A DNA stretch of 64,000 nucleotides from Ailanthus altissimus (lineage: Eukaryota; Streptophyta; Magnoliopsida; Sapindales; Simaroubaceae): assembly GCA_946807835.1 (NCBI GenBank), contig OX327697.1, positions 11,653,001-11,717,000 on the forward strand, written 5' to 3'. The notes below the pieces were generated by a model. The model was not told the origin of the DNA. It saw only the letters and a list, made by a program, of their open reading frames with translations, and did no database searches. Below, in pieces: positions 36,421 through 50,683 of this stretch. The position numbers were made by a program, and so were the translations under genes. Position 1 is the first letter of the stretch, and each line of letters opens with the position of its first letter.

Positions 36421-38873
36421 GTGCTTCATCTTCTACTCCTAGTATATCTAGTGAAACCGGATGTGTGAAGAGAAGAAGATGAGGCAGATACCCAGTATCA
36501 ATCCTTAGAGACAACATTTATCCAAAAGATCAACAAGAGGGCGTGTTGATGGAAAGTGTTTCCAATATAGTAAAGTTGGGTATTGGAAATCCCTATACCC
36601 TAGAAGCCTTATAATTGTCAGGAAGACTCCCACAAGTTTGTGTTTGACAAATATAGACATTTTTAGGGCATATGATGCTAGTTCAAGCTGGGTATGAGTT
36701 ACTATATGTCCCTCTCATGTCTGCAATATGTTGCAGGGATTGAGAGAGACTTCAATGTAATAGCTTGAAGAAGTAAAGTTGAGAGTAGAAAATGGTGATT
36801 TCTTGCATATCCAAGTTGTTGGACAGCTTGACTTACTTCTTGTATGCAATACAATAGTTGCATTGCATAATTAATAGGATGTTTTATTAGCTAAATATCA
36901 GTTAATAAATAAATGTTATATATAATTAGAAATGTCTGTAAATGAAAATCCTTAAAAGATACGAAGCTGTGGTATATAAGTTTCAGTCGTATAGGCGTAA
37001 GACGCTTATCCATCTGGTTAAGGATGGTTGGATTCTTAATCTAACCATAAAGACTTAACCAGTTTATGAATAATGTATTCACATAGATGACCAAACATAC
37101 CAGAATGTACATTACATCCCTTCGATTAGATCAAGGTAGTGAGTACATTAATAGCAAGTTCTCTGTTTGTTTAAGAAAGAATGAAGTTCTCACTCACTAT
37201 AGTCTTCTGGGTACTCTACAACATAATGATATTTTAGAGATGAGGAATCAGACTTTATTATATATGGTCTGATCGATAATGAGTGTTACCAATCTATATC
37301 TGTGAGAATATGCTCCAAAGACAGCTGCTTATTAAGGAAAGTTCCATCAAAAGTTGTTCCTTCTATTCCGTATGAGATACAGAAAAGAAGGAAGTCATAT
37401 CTTAAATAAGTTAAGACTTGGGGCTGTCTTGCTTATATAACAGTTACGCAGCACGGTATCTTATTTTGTAAGAGTTACTCAACAGGATAAAACAGTACCC
37501 AAGAGGTATATGTATAGATTCATTATGTATCCTGTTAATACAATAGGATACTAATTCTATAATTTAGAGAATTAAAGTGTGTTCGTTTCTTAGTTTACCA
37601 CTATTCTGAAGAAAGAGTTTCTCATGGATGGGAATCATAGAAAGATAGAACTTGGTGAAGTCAATCTAATAATCAATGAACCAATGATAGGAACTCAAGC
37701 TCTGTTAAGCAATGGTCTTTTAACACACTCTTCAAATGGGTCAGAAAGGATGTCTAGGTCACCTTTTAGGTATGGATGATACCTAAAGGTGAACTTGAAA
37801 TTTTCTTGGTAGAAGAAAATCATCATTGACCTATAAGGAGTTGATATTGGACATCGATTCGAGAAGCAACAAGAAGCCATGAAATGAATATTAACTATAT
37901 GCATCAAAATCAAGTCTGGTACTTAGTTAAGCAACCCGTGATAATTGTTCTCATTGGTTGTAAAGAGTTTACAAAGAGGTAGTGGGAGCCAGAAGGAAGG
38001 TAGAAACCTTCTAGGCCTGATATTAGTTCTAGAAAGGTAATCCTCAGTGATCTGGGATCAATTTAGAGGAAACATTTGGACCAATATTGATGCTAAAGTC
38101 AACTAGTTGTTATTGGCTCTTGTAGCACATTGTAACTTTGAAGTTTGGTAGATGAATGTAAATGACGGCATTCCGAAATGGATATCTCAAGTAAGAGATA
38201 TTCATAGAACAGCCTGAAGGTTTTACGTCCAGCCAGACTTCTGGTCTAATGTGCATAAAAGGTCAGTGGGAGCATGATAGTCTTCTTAATGCTCTTTGTT
38301 AATGACATACTGGTCATTGGGAATGATGTCAGTATGTTAGAATTGGTCAGAAATAACTTGTAAGTGTTTCTCCATGAAGGATTTAAGAGAGGTTTCCTTT
38401 ATACTAGTATTTATGCTTTATAGAGATAGAGCTAGGAAGTGGATAGAACTCTCTCAAATTATTTCACATCAATAGACATGGTATTCATCTTTCACAGAGA
38501 GTGTCTCTTTAGATAGAAGATGAGAGAGTTAGAATGTCTAACACACCAGATACATCAACTCTTCAGAGATTGGTGTATGCTATGATGTGTTTGAGACTTG
38601 AAATCAGTTTGGTTATAAGAGTTACGAGCCGATTTTAGTCTGATTCAAGTGACCACCATTTGATGGTAGTCAAACAAATCCTAGGGTACCTTGAGGGTAC
38701 AAAGGATAAGTTTCTCAAATATGGAGAAAGTAACTTGCAAGTGAGAAGCAGCACAGAGTCAGACTTTTAGTTTGACTACTTTCTAAGGCCATAACTCCAA
38801 AAGTGCTTATGAAACACATAAAGTCGATGTGCATATGATGCCATCAGGAATGACACTAGAGCAAGTGAGAGAT
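36421..38873 (+). pseudogene. Plus-strand copia polyprotein remnant
   Basis: Degraded plus-strand copy in copia order. A zinc-knuckle trace (GKCFQYSKVGYWKSLYP, about 36550-36605; two Cys/His ligands lost) is followed by a protease trace ending CNMLQGL (36720). Next are a GAG-pre-integrase trace (IGVRRLIHLVKDGWI, 36990-37040) and integrase (LRLDQGSEYINSKF, 37120-37165, where copia has RSDxGxE). Reverse transcriptase traces follow (EVWQMNV near 38140; LFVNDILVIGND near 38300, with the YxDD box reading VNDI). RNase H comes last (HLMVVKQILGYLEGTKDKFL, 38655-38715). A polypurine-like GCAAGTGAGAGA precedes the 3' LTR. Large deletions and many stops. Confidence 0.75.
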
Positions 38874-41026
38874 TGTTAGGGTCGGTGCTTACGTGCCATC
38901 CCTGAATGTACATTTACTTGTGTATTTATACAAATGTACATTCTCATTAAAGCGCTAACACCTATTAATATGGTACCATGCAATGTAACGTTACAGACAT
39001 TGAACGATTTGAAGAAGTTTAGATCAAATCTAAATAAGTTTAGATAAGGGCTCATAGCTAGCCACGCTGAGAGATATAAATGCTAAATATTAGCACAGCT
39101 AAGTGTTAGCTAGTTATAATACTTAGCAAAGATCTAAGAGTTGGAACCTTGTCTGTAATAGAATATAGACCTGGGGATATACTAGTAATTGTATAGTTGC
39201 AAGAGTTGCAATCGGGTGCCAAAGAATGCTAGTTACGCAAGTATGTTCTCGAATAATTATCCCTGATCTATTTCTGCCGATGCAGATCTGTTGGTAGATA
39301 CCTTTATATATAGATCAGCATATGTCGTACCTATAGGGTATAGATGGTCGTTCCTAGTTGACCATAGGCTTGGAGCTCGTATTGACATATAGGTATCTAG
39401 TTAGAACTGGATATGGGACAGACTCACGAGGGCCTTCGATAGACACCCTATGTAAGCCGTCAACGGAGGGTCCTCTCGAGTTGAGTAGTATATGTGGTCC
39501 TTTGACCTGAGTGCCACGGTGGGCTTGTAAGTGATCCACTATACTTTAGTTTCACGCATGTCATAGACCTTTCATGGTGTGACTGCTGGGTGTCGCTGGG
39601 TATGGTTCAATGCTTATGGAGTCCGGTGTGTACAGATATGGGATTTGTCAGCTCACATAGGGAGTTTGATATCCATATGCTTCGAGATTGTATCTCAAAA
39701 AGTCTTGTGGCCACAAGCATTAATCTTGATAAAGAGTTCTGTCAGGGTAAAACAATATGGCAAAGGAGTTTGCACATATTATCCATTGAGATACTAGTCT
39801 GGAGATAAGACATGGATAAGCACTAGGGGATTTGATAGTGATAATCTATATCCCCACACATCCAGGATATCATGATGGAAGGACTATACATATGCGTTGT
39901 AACCTCAGCTTGTATGGTTCAACGCGCTGATTTGTATATCTGTGATGTGTGCGTGGGGCATTATTCACGGACTTATGAAATAGTTCCATTTGACGAATCG
40001 GGCATAGGACATAGGGAGTCTTGTAATATATAGTGTACTCGTTGTGCACTAGGCCAGCATGCCGAATTAAATTGTTTAATCCAGCAATATTCAGCACTAC
40101 CACGGGAATGCGTGCGTATTTGTATTTAAGTGTTAAATATAACAATTAGTCAATAATTGTTATTTACTAATTGTATAATGACATGTGGCACATTGTGGAC
40201 CCTCAGTTGAGTTTACCTAAGTGTGGGATTTGGTGGAACCCACTAGGAGTAGACTTGGTAACTATTTATGAAGGGCAAAATAGTCATTTCACACTTTAAT
40301 TATTTAATAGTTAAATAATCAAAATATCTCTCATTATAATATATTATTACATTATATTATTATATTATATTATATATATTAATATTTTATTTGGGTGCCA
40401 AATAGTTGGCACCCATTATGATTATTTTATTATTATTATATTATTATTTATATTATATAATATATTATATTATTATTTTAATATATATATATTAGATATA
40501 TATACAAGAGAGAGAGAGAGATGTTGTTTTTAGGGGTGTGAGCCGAGAAAGTGAAATGAAAATGGAGAAGGAAAGAAGTGGAACCAAAGAAAAAAAAAAA
40601 GGAAAAAAATGAAATAGTTTCATTTTTCTCTGTGGTTCCAATTGAAGCAATTATGAATTACTTCAAAAATTTTATTTCTTATCTTTTTGGAGAAAATGAT
40701 TTAAACACACACCCGACCATTTTGGGGATTAAGAGTTATTCCCATGCTGAATATGGGGTTAGTGTTCTAGCTCACCAAGCCCACCGAGTTGATGACTAGA
40801 ATTGCCCGCGAGTTAGTCTCCATGTGAACTCTGAGGAAATACGTGTATAACGTTACAAGTTGAGGTGAGTTCTCAAGCCTTCTAATATATTAATGTTATT
40901 AATATATTTATTTATTGTGTTTATTGTATAATTTATGCTTCCACCGCGTTTAATATGTATGATACGTATTTTAGGCAATAGACATAATTGCACATGCATA
41001 CACCTACATATATTAGATCCCCGACA
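38874..41026 (+). repeat. Long copia LTR (2.15 kb)
   Basis: TGTTAGGGTCGGTGC to GATCCCCGACA. Contains an AT-rich stretch (40330-40500) and a short AG repeat (40507-40520). The frames at 39354-40145 and 40578-40799 are LTR sequence. The following copy (41031-42937) repeats its last ~1.85 kb. Confidence 0.75.
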
Positions 41027-41030
41027 ACAT

Positions 41031-42937
41031 ATACTAATAACTGTATAGTTGCGAGAGTTGTAATCAGGTGCCAGGAAATATCAGTTGTGCAAGTATGTTC
41101 TTGAATATTGTCCCTAATCTATTTCTACCGATGCTGGTCTGTCGATAGATACCTTTATATATAGAGCAGTATATGCCGTATCTATAGGGTATAAATGGTT
41201 GTTCCTACCCGACCATGAGCTTGGAGCTCATATTGACATATGGGTATCCAGTTAGGACTGAATATAGGACAGACTCACGAGGGCCTCAGATAGACACCTT
41301 ATGTAAGCCGTCAACGGAGGGTCCTCTCGAGTTAAGTAGTATACGCGGTTCTTTGACCTAAGTGTCACGGTAGACTTATAAGTGATCCACCATACTTTGG
41401 TTCCACAAATGTCACAGACCTTTCATGGTGTGATCACTGGGTATGGTCCGATGCTTATAGAGTTTGGTGTGTACAGATATGGGATCCGTCAGCTCGCATC
41501 GGGAGTTAGATATCCATATGCTTCGAGACTGTATCTTACAAAGTCTTGTGGCCACAAGCATTAATCCCGAAAAAGAGTTTCCGCCATGGTGGAACAATAT
41601 GTACAAAACAATATGGCAAAGGAGTTTGTACATATTGTTCAGTGAAATACAAGTTTGGGGATATGACATGGATAAGCACATGGAATTTTGACAGTGATAA
41701 TCTATATCCCTATCACATCTAGGATATCATGACGAAAGGATTATACGTATGCATTATAAACTCAACTTGTATGGTTCAACGCGCTGATTTGTATATCCGT
41801 GATGTGTACGTAAGGCAATGTTCATAGACTTATGGAATAGTTCCATTTGACGAATCAGGTGTGGACCTAGGGATTCCCGCAATATGAAGTATACTCGTTG
41901 TGCACTGAGGTAGCGTACCTGATTAAATTGTTTAATCCTAATATTCAGCCTACCACAAGAATACGTGCGTGTCTTTATTTAAGTGTTAAATACAACAATT
42001 AGTTAATAATTATTATTTATTAATTGTATAATGACTCTAGTGCATTGTGGACTATCAGTTGAGTTTACCTGAGTGTGAGATTTGGTGAGACCCACTAAAG
42101 GTAGACTTGGTAACTATTTATGAGGAGTAAAATAGTCATTTCACACATTGATTATTTAATTGTTAAATAATCAATAATATCTCATTATTATATTATTTAA
42201 TATTATTTTGTTATTTGTGCCATATAGTTGTCTATCATTATTTTATTTTATATTATTATTTTTTTATAATAATATTACTTTTCCATAATTGGTGGTATTT
42301 TATAATATTATAATATATTATATTATTATTACATTATATGTGAGATATATATATATATATATACAAAATTGTGTGTGAGTGAAATGGGTGTGTACGTGAA
42401 ATGGAAGAAGAAAAATGAAATTGTTTCATTTTTCTTAGTGTGCCGAGAAATGAAAAAAATGGAAGAAATAAAGTTGTTTCATTTCTTCCTTTAGGTGTCG
42501 AGAAGAAAAAGAAAAAAGAAGAAAATTATTTCATTTTTTCTTTTGGTGCCAAAAGAAACAATTGTGAATTGTTTCAATTTCCATTTCGTTTCCTTTTAGA
42601 GAAAAGAAAATATACACATAACAGGCCATTTTGGGATTAGGAGTTAATCCCGTCCTAGACAATGGAGCTGTTGTTCTAGCTCACCAAGCCCATCGAGTTG
42701 GTGACTAGAACTGCCAACGAGTTGCTCTCCAGGCGAATTTCGAGGATACACGTGTATAACGTTACACGTTAAGGTGATTTCTCAACCCTTCAAATATATT
42801 AATGTGATTAATATATTATTTATTGTGTTTATTATATGATTTAATTCTTCAGCATTTTTAAATATGTATGTGATACGTATTTTATGCAATAAATATAATT
42901 GCACATGCATACACCCACATATATAAGATCTCCAACA
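41031..42937 (+). repeat. 5'-truncated copy of the long copia LTR
   Basis: Collinear with 39176-41026, beginning ATACTAATAACTGTATAGTTG and ending GATCTCCAACA. It begins at the same LTR position where the fragment 35881-36216 ends. Carries an (AT)n run at 42346-42362. Frames at 41382-42640 are LTR sequence. Confidence 0.7.
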
Positions 42938-43401
42938 AAAACCTCATAGGAGATGATTGAAGATCGGGGTAGAGACCATAAAGCTAAAGAGGGAAAGAAG
43001 ATCAACAAAAATCATGAAAAGTCCATTGATTGGCCATAATCTCAAGAACATGGTGAAGAAGCTCGATAGTGTTGTCGAAAAGGTGACAAAACACCTTGGA
43101 TAGTTAGAGCAGACCATAGAGGAACTCGAAGGGGACCTCAAAACTCAAAGGGAGGATTTGCGCTCCCTCATCGGCACAGATTTGAGACTTATGCTAGGAA
43201 GTAGTTGGATTGGGTCAAGATTTTTAGGAGAAGGTCATTTCTTCCATGGCTATGTTGCAAGCTCAAGTGGAAGAGCTCTGCAAAGGCCTAAAAACTACCA
43301 AAGAGGATGTAACCTTGTGCAAGCAAGTAGTGGTAAGTGGAGCAGTTGCTATTCAAGTTACGATTGCTATCCTGAGATTTAAGGCTCCTAAGCAGAAAAT
43401 G
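42938..43401 (+). pseudogene. Gag-like coiled-coil remnant
   Basis: Plus-strand pieces read VVEKVTKHL, EQTIEELEGDLKTQREDLRSLI (43095-43165) and similar, typical of the coiled-coil N-terminus of plant retrotransposon gag proteins. A frame break follows near 43165. It is cut by the LTR starting at 43402. Family uncertain. Confidence 0.4.
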
Positions 43402-46400
43402 TGAAAAGTATCGATTATCATAGGGTGCATACATGTGGTGTGTGTTAATTACAACTATATATTACGCATCTTATCCATAATTAATTACAGCAGAAGCTTA
43501 AAAATCTAATTTCCTAGTGTAATCAACACATAAAATTTAATCTCATTACAAAAATGAAAAGATTGAGATTGAGTAATCATTTATAAGGCCTTTGGAACCG
43601 GTATGAATTTGAGTTCCCACCTGAAGTGCATGCGTAACTAATTCTAGTACCTAACTTGGTAGGCTTGAGTAGGTATAATAGCAACCTTTTTCTAACAGTG
43701 TTTAACACTTAAATAATGAGATTAATCCTTAATCTATGATTAACACTTAAGATATATAAAACTATAATTCAACATTTGAATCACAAAAACATTTTAGCCA
43801 TTGAGATATTCATTAAGGAATAAAATAAAAAGATCAAGTTTTTCTTTCAACACTTGAAGGATACTTATTTTTTCCAACACTTGAAAAAACCAAAGACTTC
43901 TCTCTCTTTCTTTAGTTTTGCCAAGTGAATCTTGCACAAATGAGCAAAAATGCTCATTTTATTTGCTTCAAAATTTCCCTCTAATTTGACAAGAAAGGTC
44001 CCACCAAGAATGAGCAAACATGCTTAGCCTATTTGCTTTTACTTCTTTGATTTATTTACAATAAACAAATAACATAAAAGCATGTGTTAATAATTAGTGT
44101 GTAATGGTCGAATTAAAGCAAAGTAATTGAAGAAACAATTTTCTGTTTTGCAAATCACAATTCAGCCCTATCTCTCTCATGCCCATGCCTTAATGTTTAA
44201 AAATTATTTCAACAATTTGAATAATTAAAAACATGTGCCAATTGAATTCAATTCTTTATTCATAATAATTCTTAGCCACTCATTCTAATATAATACTTTG
44301 ACTTTGATTTGTTTATTCAAGATAAACAATAACCACACATTTGAACATTACTTGTCACACAAATAAGGGCATATTGATAATTTGAAAGTCAAACAATAAA
44401 TGGCCCACAATATATCATGTGTCATTATCAAATTGATCAACAATTATTATTAACTAATTGATATACTTAGCACTTAAGTCTTGACACGTGCACATCCCAA
44501 CGAATACTGAAGCAAAAGTCCGGTCTGTTGAAATTTACTAGATTAAACTATTCAATTCGGTATGCTACCCTAATGTACAACGAGTATCCTTTATATTGCG
44601 GGACTACCTTAGTCTATGCCCGATTTGTCAAATAGAAATTTTTCATGAGTCTATGATCGATGCCCACCACAGTGCTCATGTCAAAAGACTATGAATACTA
44701 TTCAACTTGAAAGGACTAGCTGTTGGAATTTGTGCTTACATGCCATCTTATAGATATATGAATATTTTATTTTATGATATTTATATAGTACATTTTTATT
44801 AAATCACTAATTTTATTAATTTAATGGTACAGTGCTTATTATGATACAAACATTGTATGATCTAAAGAAATTCAGATCTGGCCTAAAAGAGTTTAGACCA
44901 ATGTAAAGGGTTAACAACACTAAGAATTATAATTATTAACAGTTAGCACTACTAAGATTTAGTAGGTTATAAAAGTTAGTAAAATCTAAAAGTTAAGACC
45001 TTATCCGTAATAGGACAAAAACCCGAGAGTACATCAGTAATAACATAATTGCAATAGGTGCTAAAAAATATTATTTTGTAAGTCTATTCTCAAATTATAT
45101 ATTCCCGGTCTTATTCACCAATGCAGGTTTGTTGGTGGAACCCTTTCTAATAAATCAGTATATACTATACTTAGATGGTCTAGATGGTTGTTCTTAGCTG
45201 ACCATGGGCTTACTGGAAATTTCGTATAGCATATAGGTATTCAGTAAGGACTAAATACTGAACAGGCTTAATAGTGTACGTGGTATATAAGCCGTCAATG
45301 ATACTGACCCCAATAGATATCGCATGAAGTCGTCAATGGTAAGCCCTCTCAAGTTTAGTAGTGTACGTGGTTCTTTGACCTGAGCACCACGGTGGACTTG
45401 TTAGTGATCCACCATACTTTGGTTCTACATATATTAGAGACCTTTCATGGTCTGACAGCTATATGTTGCTGGGTATGGTTTGATGTTTATGTAGTCTGGT
45501 GTACGCAAATATGGAATCCGTCAGCTCACATAGGTGGGTTGTATATCTAGATGCTTCAAAACTGTATCTCAAAAAAACTTATCACCATAAGCAACAAACC
45601 CAGAAAAAGTGTTTCCAACAAGGTCAAACAATATCGCAAAGAGGTTTGCGTGTATTATTTATTGAGATACGTGTCTGGAGATAAGTTCATGGATGAGGGC
45701 GTGGGAATTTGATGGTGATGATCTATATCCCCGCTCTTCCAGGATATAAATAGCATAAGTATTATACATATGCACGATGACCTCAACTTTTATGGTCTAC
45801 TACGCTGATTTGTAATATCCGTGACGTGTGTGGGGCTTCGATCTCGAACTCATGAAACAATTTTGTTTGACGAATCGAACATAGACCTAGGGAGTCCTGT
45901 AATATAAAGTGTACTCATTGTGCACTGGGGCAGTATACCGGATTAAATAGTTCAATCCAATAAATTCCACCAGATCAGATATTTGCTTCAACTTCCCTTG
46001 GACCGTACACGTGTTAAGACTTAAGAGTTAAGTGTATCAATTAGTTAACAATAGTTGTTGACCAATATGATGTTAACACGTGGCGCATTGTAGGCTTATT
46101 ATTTTTTGACTTAGAATTACCAAAATGACCTTATTTATTAGATAAGCAAGATCATTATTTTATTTATTAAATAGTTTATTGAATAAAATAATAATAATAT
46201 AAGATATTCTTATTTAATAAAAATCAAACAATCATATTTTATAACATTATGTATGTGTTTCCTTTGTTTTAATATAACTAAAATAAAGAGATGAAATATG
46301 TATGCATGGCTTGTAAAAAGTGGGCCTAAAAAGTGTTAAACAAGAAAAGAAATTGTTTCCTCTACTTCTTGACAAATTCAACCATCACACACATACATTG

Positions 46401-47727
46401 TTAGGCTTTGATTTATTTAATATAAACATATCAAAGACAAGTACAAATTATCAAATGAATGGTGAGACCATTATGTGTAATTCAAGCAAGAGGAAATTGT
46501 TTCCTCTTTTTCTCACAAATCTGGCCACATTTAATCTACATGTTTTGCAATACATTTGTTTATTGTAAACAAATGTTTTTGAAAGCAAATGCCATACCAT
46601 GTGGGGTCTATGCTAGATAATTTAAGGGAATGTAAATGAAACAAATAAGATGAGCAAAATTGCTCATTTTGAAAAAGTGTGTTCGAGCAAGGTGAGAAAG
46701 AGAGAGTAAGAAGTTTGTTCTTTCAAGTGTTGGGAAAAAGTTCAAAGGTTGAACTTTTTCTTCTCTTCTTTCTAACTAGCCCAAGTGTTTAAGGGTTAGG
46801 CATATTAATTTAAGAGTTAAATATAGGATTTAAGAGTTAAATCCTTGCTGGAAAAGCTGTTATTCTAGCTTCCTCAAGCCCACCCATTTGAGAAACTAGA
46901 ATTGTAAATAAGTTGCTTCATTGCGGTGCTCTAGTTCAACAAAAATCCAAAGGCTTAAAAAGGTAATAAATTCCCAATCCCATGTAATTTATATTTATGA
47001 GATACATGTAAAATTTAATTGTGTTTATCATCGAAAATTAGATTTTCGACACTTCCGCTGCGTTCTATAATGTATTTAATACATTAGTAATGCAAATTTT
47101 AAATTATAGATACAATACTCATATGAATACACCCTAAGTTTAATTAACTCTCACACTTTCCATTGACATCTTCATAGGATGTCTATTAGGGTCCTCGTGA
47201 GTCTGTTTAGTATCCAATTCTGACTAAATACCCGTACGCCTATATAAGCTTCCAATAAGCTCAAGGTTAGCTAAAAATAACCATCTATACTGTGCAGATA
47301 TAGACATACATTGATCTATATAAGAAAGGATTCACCAATAGACCCACATCGATGAAAATAAATCAAGAAAATAGTGTTTTATAATATACTTGTATAATGA
47401 CATTTCTTAGTGCCTATTACAACTCTTTGTAACTATTTCTTCACTAGTGTACTCTTAGGTCTTGTTCCCGTTATAGACAAGGTTCTAACTCTTTAGATTT
47501 TGCTGATTGTTATAAACTAATATCTCTTTAACATTTATAATTCTCAGCGATGCTGACTCTTAGCACTGATTTGAACTTCTTTAGACCAGATCTAAACTCC
47601 TTCAAATCATACAATGTCCTTACAGTTACAAGCATTGTACCATTTAATAAATATAATTAGCGATTTAACAAAATATGCATTATATAAATATACAAAATGG
47701 GATGGCACGTGAGCACAAATCCCAACA
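43402..47727 (-). repeat. 3' LTR of copia element 2, split by a solo LTR
   Basis: Two blocks, 43402-44720 and 47156-47727, together form one minus-orientation copia LTR. The left edge TGAAAAGTATCGATTATC equals the edge at 56136, and the right edge CCCAACA abuts the polypurine tract (47728-47736). The blocks join in the middle of the sequence AAGGACYTTCCATTGAC, which is continuous at 12869-12882. The 2.4-kb insert between them is annotated separately. Confidence 0.8.
44721..47155 (+). mobile_element. Solo copia LTR nested inside another LTR, opposite orientation
   Basis: TGTTGGAATTTGTGCTTAC to AATTAACTCTCACA, 2435 bp. Flanked by CTAGC (44716-44720) and CTTTC (47156-47160), a target-site duplication with two changes. 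Removing the insert and one copy restores the host LTR. It belongs to the same broad family as its host. Frames at 45499-46568 are LTR sequence. Confidence 0.8.
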
Positions 47728-49660
47728 AACTCCCACTTGCTCTAATGTCTTTCATACTGGTATCTAATATCGATAGACTCCACGTGTTACTTAAAAAGTT
47801 TTGGAGTTAAAGTCTTAGTAGGTGGGTCCGAAACATTATTTATAGAGTTTACTCTACAAATTATTACATCTCCTTAAACTAAGATATCTCTAATTATGTG
47901 ATATTTCCTCTCCACGTGTTTAAATCTCTAGTGTACTCTTGGCTCTTTGGCTTCTACAATGGCTCTATTATTTTCGCAAAACAATGGGATAGGATCTGTT
48001 GAATTTGGGACTATTCCTTGCTCAGCGACAAACTTACGTATCCACACCATTTCTTTCACTACTTTAGAAGTGGCAATATATTCTGCCTCTGGTAGAATTA
48101 GTTGTAAACCCCTGTTTAATACTCTTCTAACTCACTACAACACCATTGAGAATGAATACATATCCAGACGTAGACTTTCTATCATGTGGATCAAAATGAA
48201 AGTTTGAATCAGTGTATCCTCTCACCTGCAAGTCACTATCTCTATAAATTAAAAACTTGTCCTTTGCACCCTTAAGATATTCAAGGACATGTTTGACTGC
48301 CATCCAATGGCTATTGCCTAGATTAGATTGATACCAGCTAGTAACACTTACAGCCATACTGATGTCAGGTCTCATACATATCATGGTATACATCAAGCTT
48401 CCTATAGTTGATGCATATAGAATGTTAGACATTCTAACTCTTTCATCTTCCGTCTAAGGAAACATTCTCCCCGAAAGACGAACGTCTTATCTGAAAGGTA
48501 TATTAGCTATCTTACAGTTAGTAAAACTAACCTTTCCAAGATATTGTTAATATATGATGATTGAGAGAGTTCTATTAGCTTCTTAACTATATCTCTATAA
48601 AATTTTATACCTAGTATATAGGAAGCCTCTCCTAAATTCTTCATGGAGAAGTTCTTACTCAGATAGCTCTTGACTAATTGTAACATACAGATATCATTCT
48701 GAATGATCAATATGTCATCTACATAAAGAACTAAGAAGACTATCATACTCTTACTGACCTTTCTATACATATAAGCTTCCTCTTCATTTTTGATGAAACC
48801 ACGCCCTCTAATTGCCTCATTAAAATAAGGATTCTAGCTTCAGAGGCCTACTTAAGTCTATAAATGAACTTCTTCAGTTTGTACACTAGACTAGAGGTCA
48901 GGCTGGATGCAAAACCTTCAAGCTATTCCATATATACCCCTTCCTTGAGATATTCATTTAGGAACGCTGTCTTTATATCCATTTGTCATATCTCGAAGTC
49001 ATAATATGCAGCAATCACCATTAAAATTGAAATTGAGTTTAACATCGCTATGGTGAAAAGGTTTTCTAATAATCGATCCCAGATCGTAGAATATAAAATC
49101 TTTACAAAATAAAAAATTAATTATACTTCTCATCAAGCCCACGCTTCTACTTGTAAATCCAATTACAACTGATAGAAACTATTCCTTTAGGACGCACAAC
49201 CAAGTCCCAGACTTTATTGTGATGTATTGAGTTAATTTTGAATTTTATGGCATTTAACAATTTTTCCTAGTCGATGTCCAACATTACCTCTTTATAGGTC
49301 ACAGGATAGTTTTCTTTAATTAAGAAGACTCAATGGCACCTTCAACCATCTAACCATACCTAGTATGTGGCATTGACATTCTCTCTTACCAACGTAGAGG
49401 GTATGTTAAAAGTGTTCTACTCCATTGAGCTAGATGTTCATCCTTGGTTCATTTTAGTTCTGATTTTCTTTATTAAGTTCAATCTTTCTACAATCCCTAC
49501 GATCCATAAGAAGCTTTTTCTTTAAGAAAGTGACATTATGAGCAGTGAACACATTTTTATTCCTTAGAGTCATAGAACTGATATCCCATTGAATTCTTGA
49601 GATACCCAATGAACTGATACTTGTACCTCTTAAGTGCAACTTTATCCTGTTGCGCAATTC
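47728..49660 (-). pseudogene. Copia element 2: RNase H, reverse transcriptase and part of integrase
   Basis: Minus-strand remnants closely parallel element 1. RNase H spans 47930-48432 (GSLMYTMICMRPDISMAV, then TDSNFHFDPHDRKSTSGY). Reverse transcriptase has its catalytic YVDDIL at about 48710-48730, then LGEASYILGIKFY. Upstream connecting sequence extends to 49660. Frameshifts and stops separate the segments. The plus-strand frame at 47947-48207 is a shadow. The same reading resumes at 52965 beyond an inserted gypsy fragment. Confidence 0.8.
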
Positions 49661-49826
49661 TTATGTATGTAGATGATAAGGGCAAATTTGTCATATATTT
49701 TCTTATGTTTTTATTTTGATATTTTATTGTTTTATGAAAATAGATTGCTATTTATATGCATTATTATTATTTATAAGGACTTGAATGAAATTTAAAGATT
49801 ACAGTAACTAAGAAGTCAAGAGAAAA

Positions 49827-50681
49827 GTGCTGAAACACAAAAGCATAGAAACTGGTATTCAAGTACAAGAACAGAAAAGTAAAAATGTAGCAGAAGATAC
49901 CAGTAGCAACCCACAGAAGCAACCTACACAGTCATTCACTCTACCACCTTTATTTTCTCAGAGGCTGCAAAAGAAGAAACTAGATAAGCAGTTTTCTAAA
50001 TTTTTTGATATTTTTAAGAAATTACATATTAATCTTCCTTTTACATATGCACTGGAGTAAATGCCGAGCTATGTGAAATTCATACAGAATATCTTATCAA
50101 AGAAGAGAAGAATAGACAACTTCAAGACCATGGCTCTAATAGAAGAGTGTAGCGTCATCCTTCTAAAGAAATTATCTCCAAAGCTCAAATATCTTGGGAT
50201 CTTTACCATACCATGCTCAATTGGAAATTATGATTTTGGGAATGCACTTTGTGATTTGGGAGCTAGAATCAATCTTATGCCATTGTCCGTGTACAATATA
50301 TTAGGACTGAGAGAAGCCAAACCAACAAATATTACACTTCAGCTGGCAGATCGTTCTCTCACCTATCCCAAGGGATTAATTAAAGATGTGTTAGTTAAAG
50401 TCGATAAATTCATCTTCTTTGCTGATTTCATTGTTTTGGACTTGGAAGAAGACAAAGAGATTCCTATCATCCTTGGAAGACCATTCCTAGGCATTGGAAG
50501 AACAACCCTTGATGTGCAAAAAGGGGAGTTGACCATGATGATACAAGAGGACACAGTCTCTTTTAAGGTCTTCAAGGAAATTAAATTACCAATTGAAAGT
50601 GAGAATTGTTTCTACATTAATATAGTGCACCCAAATGTCAAGCAAGCCAAAGATATTGAGACATTATATCCTCACATCTGA
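49827..50681 (+). pseudogene. Gypsy gag C-terminus and retropepsin
   Basis: One frame interrupted by a single TAA (50058-50060), where relatives have a glutamine codon (ALEQMPSYVKF). The first part (QRLQKKKLDKQFSKFFDIFKKL) is the end of gag. The downstream 206 codons are an aspartic protease of the plant gypsy type. It has catalytic Asp in CDLGA (residue 65 from 50061), LQLADRS near 94-100, and the conserved ILGRPFL near 137-143. Retropepsin normally cuts the gag-pol polyprotein. No pol follows, so the protein would have no full polyprotein to mature. The protease is the best preserved retroelement protein in the window. Confidence 0.85.
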
Positions 50682-50683
50682 AA

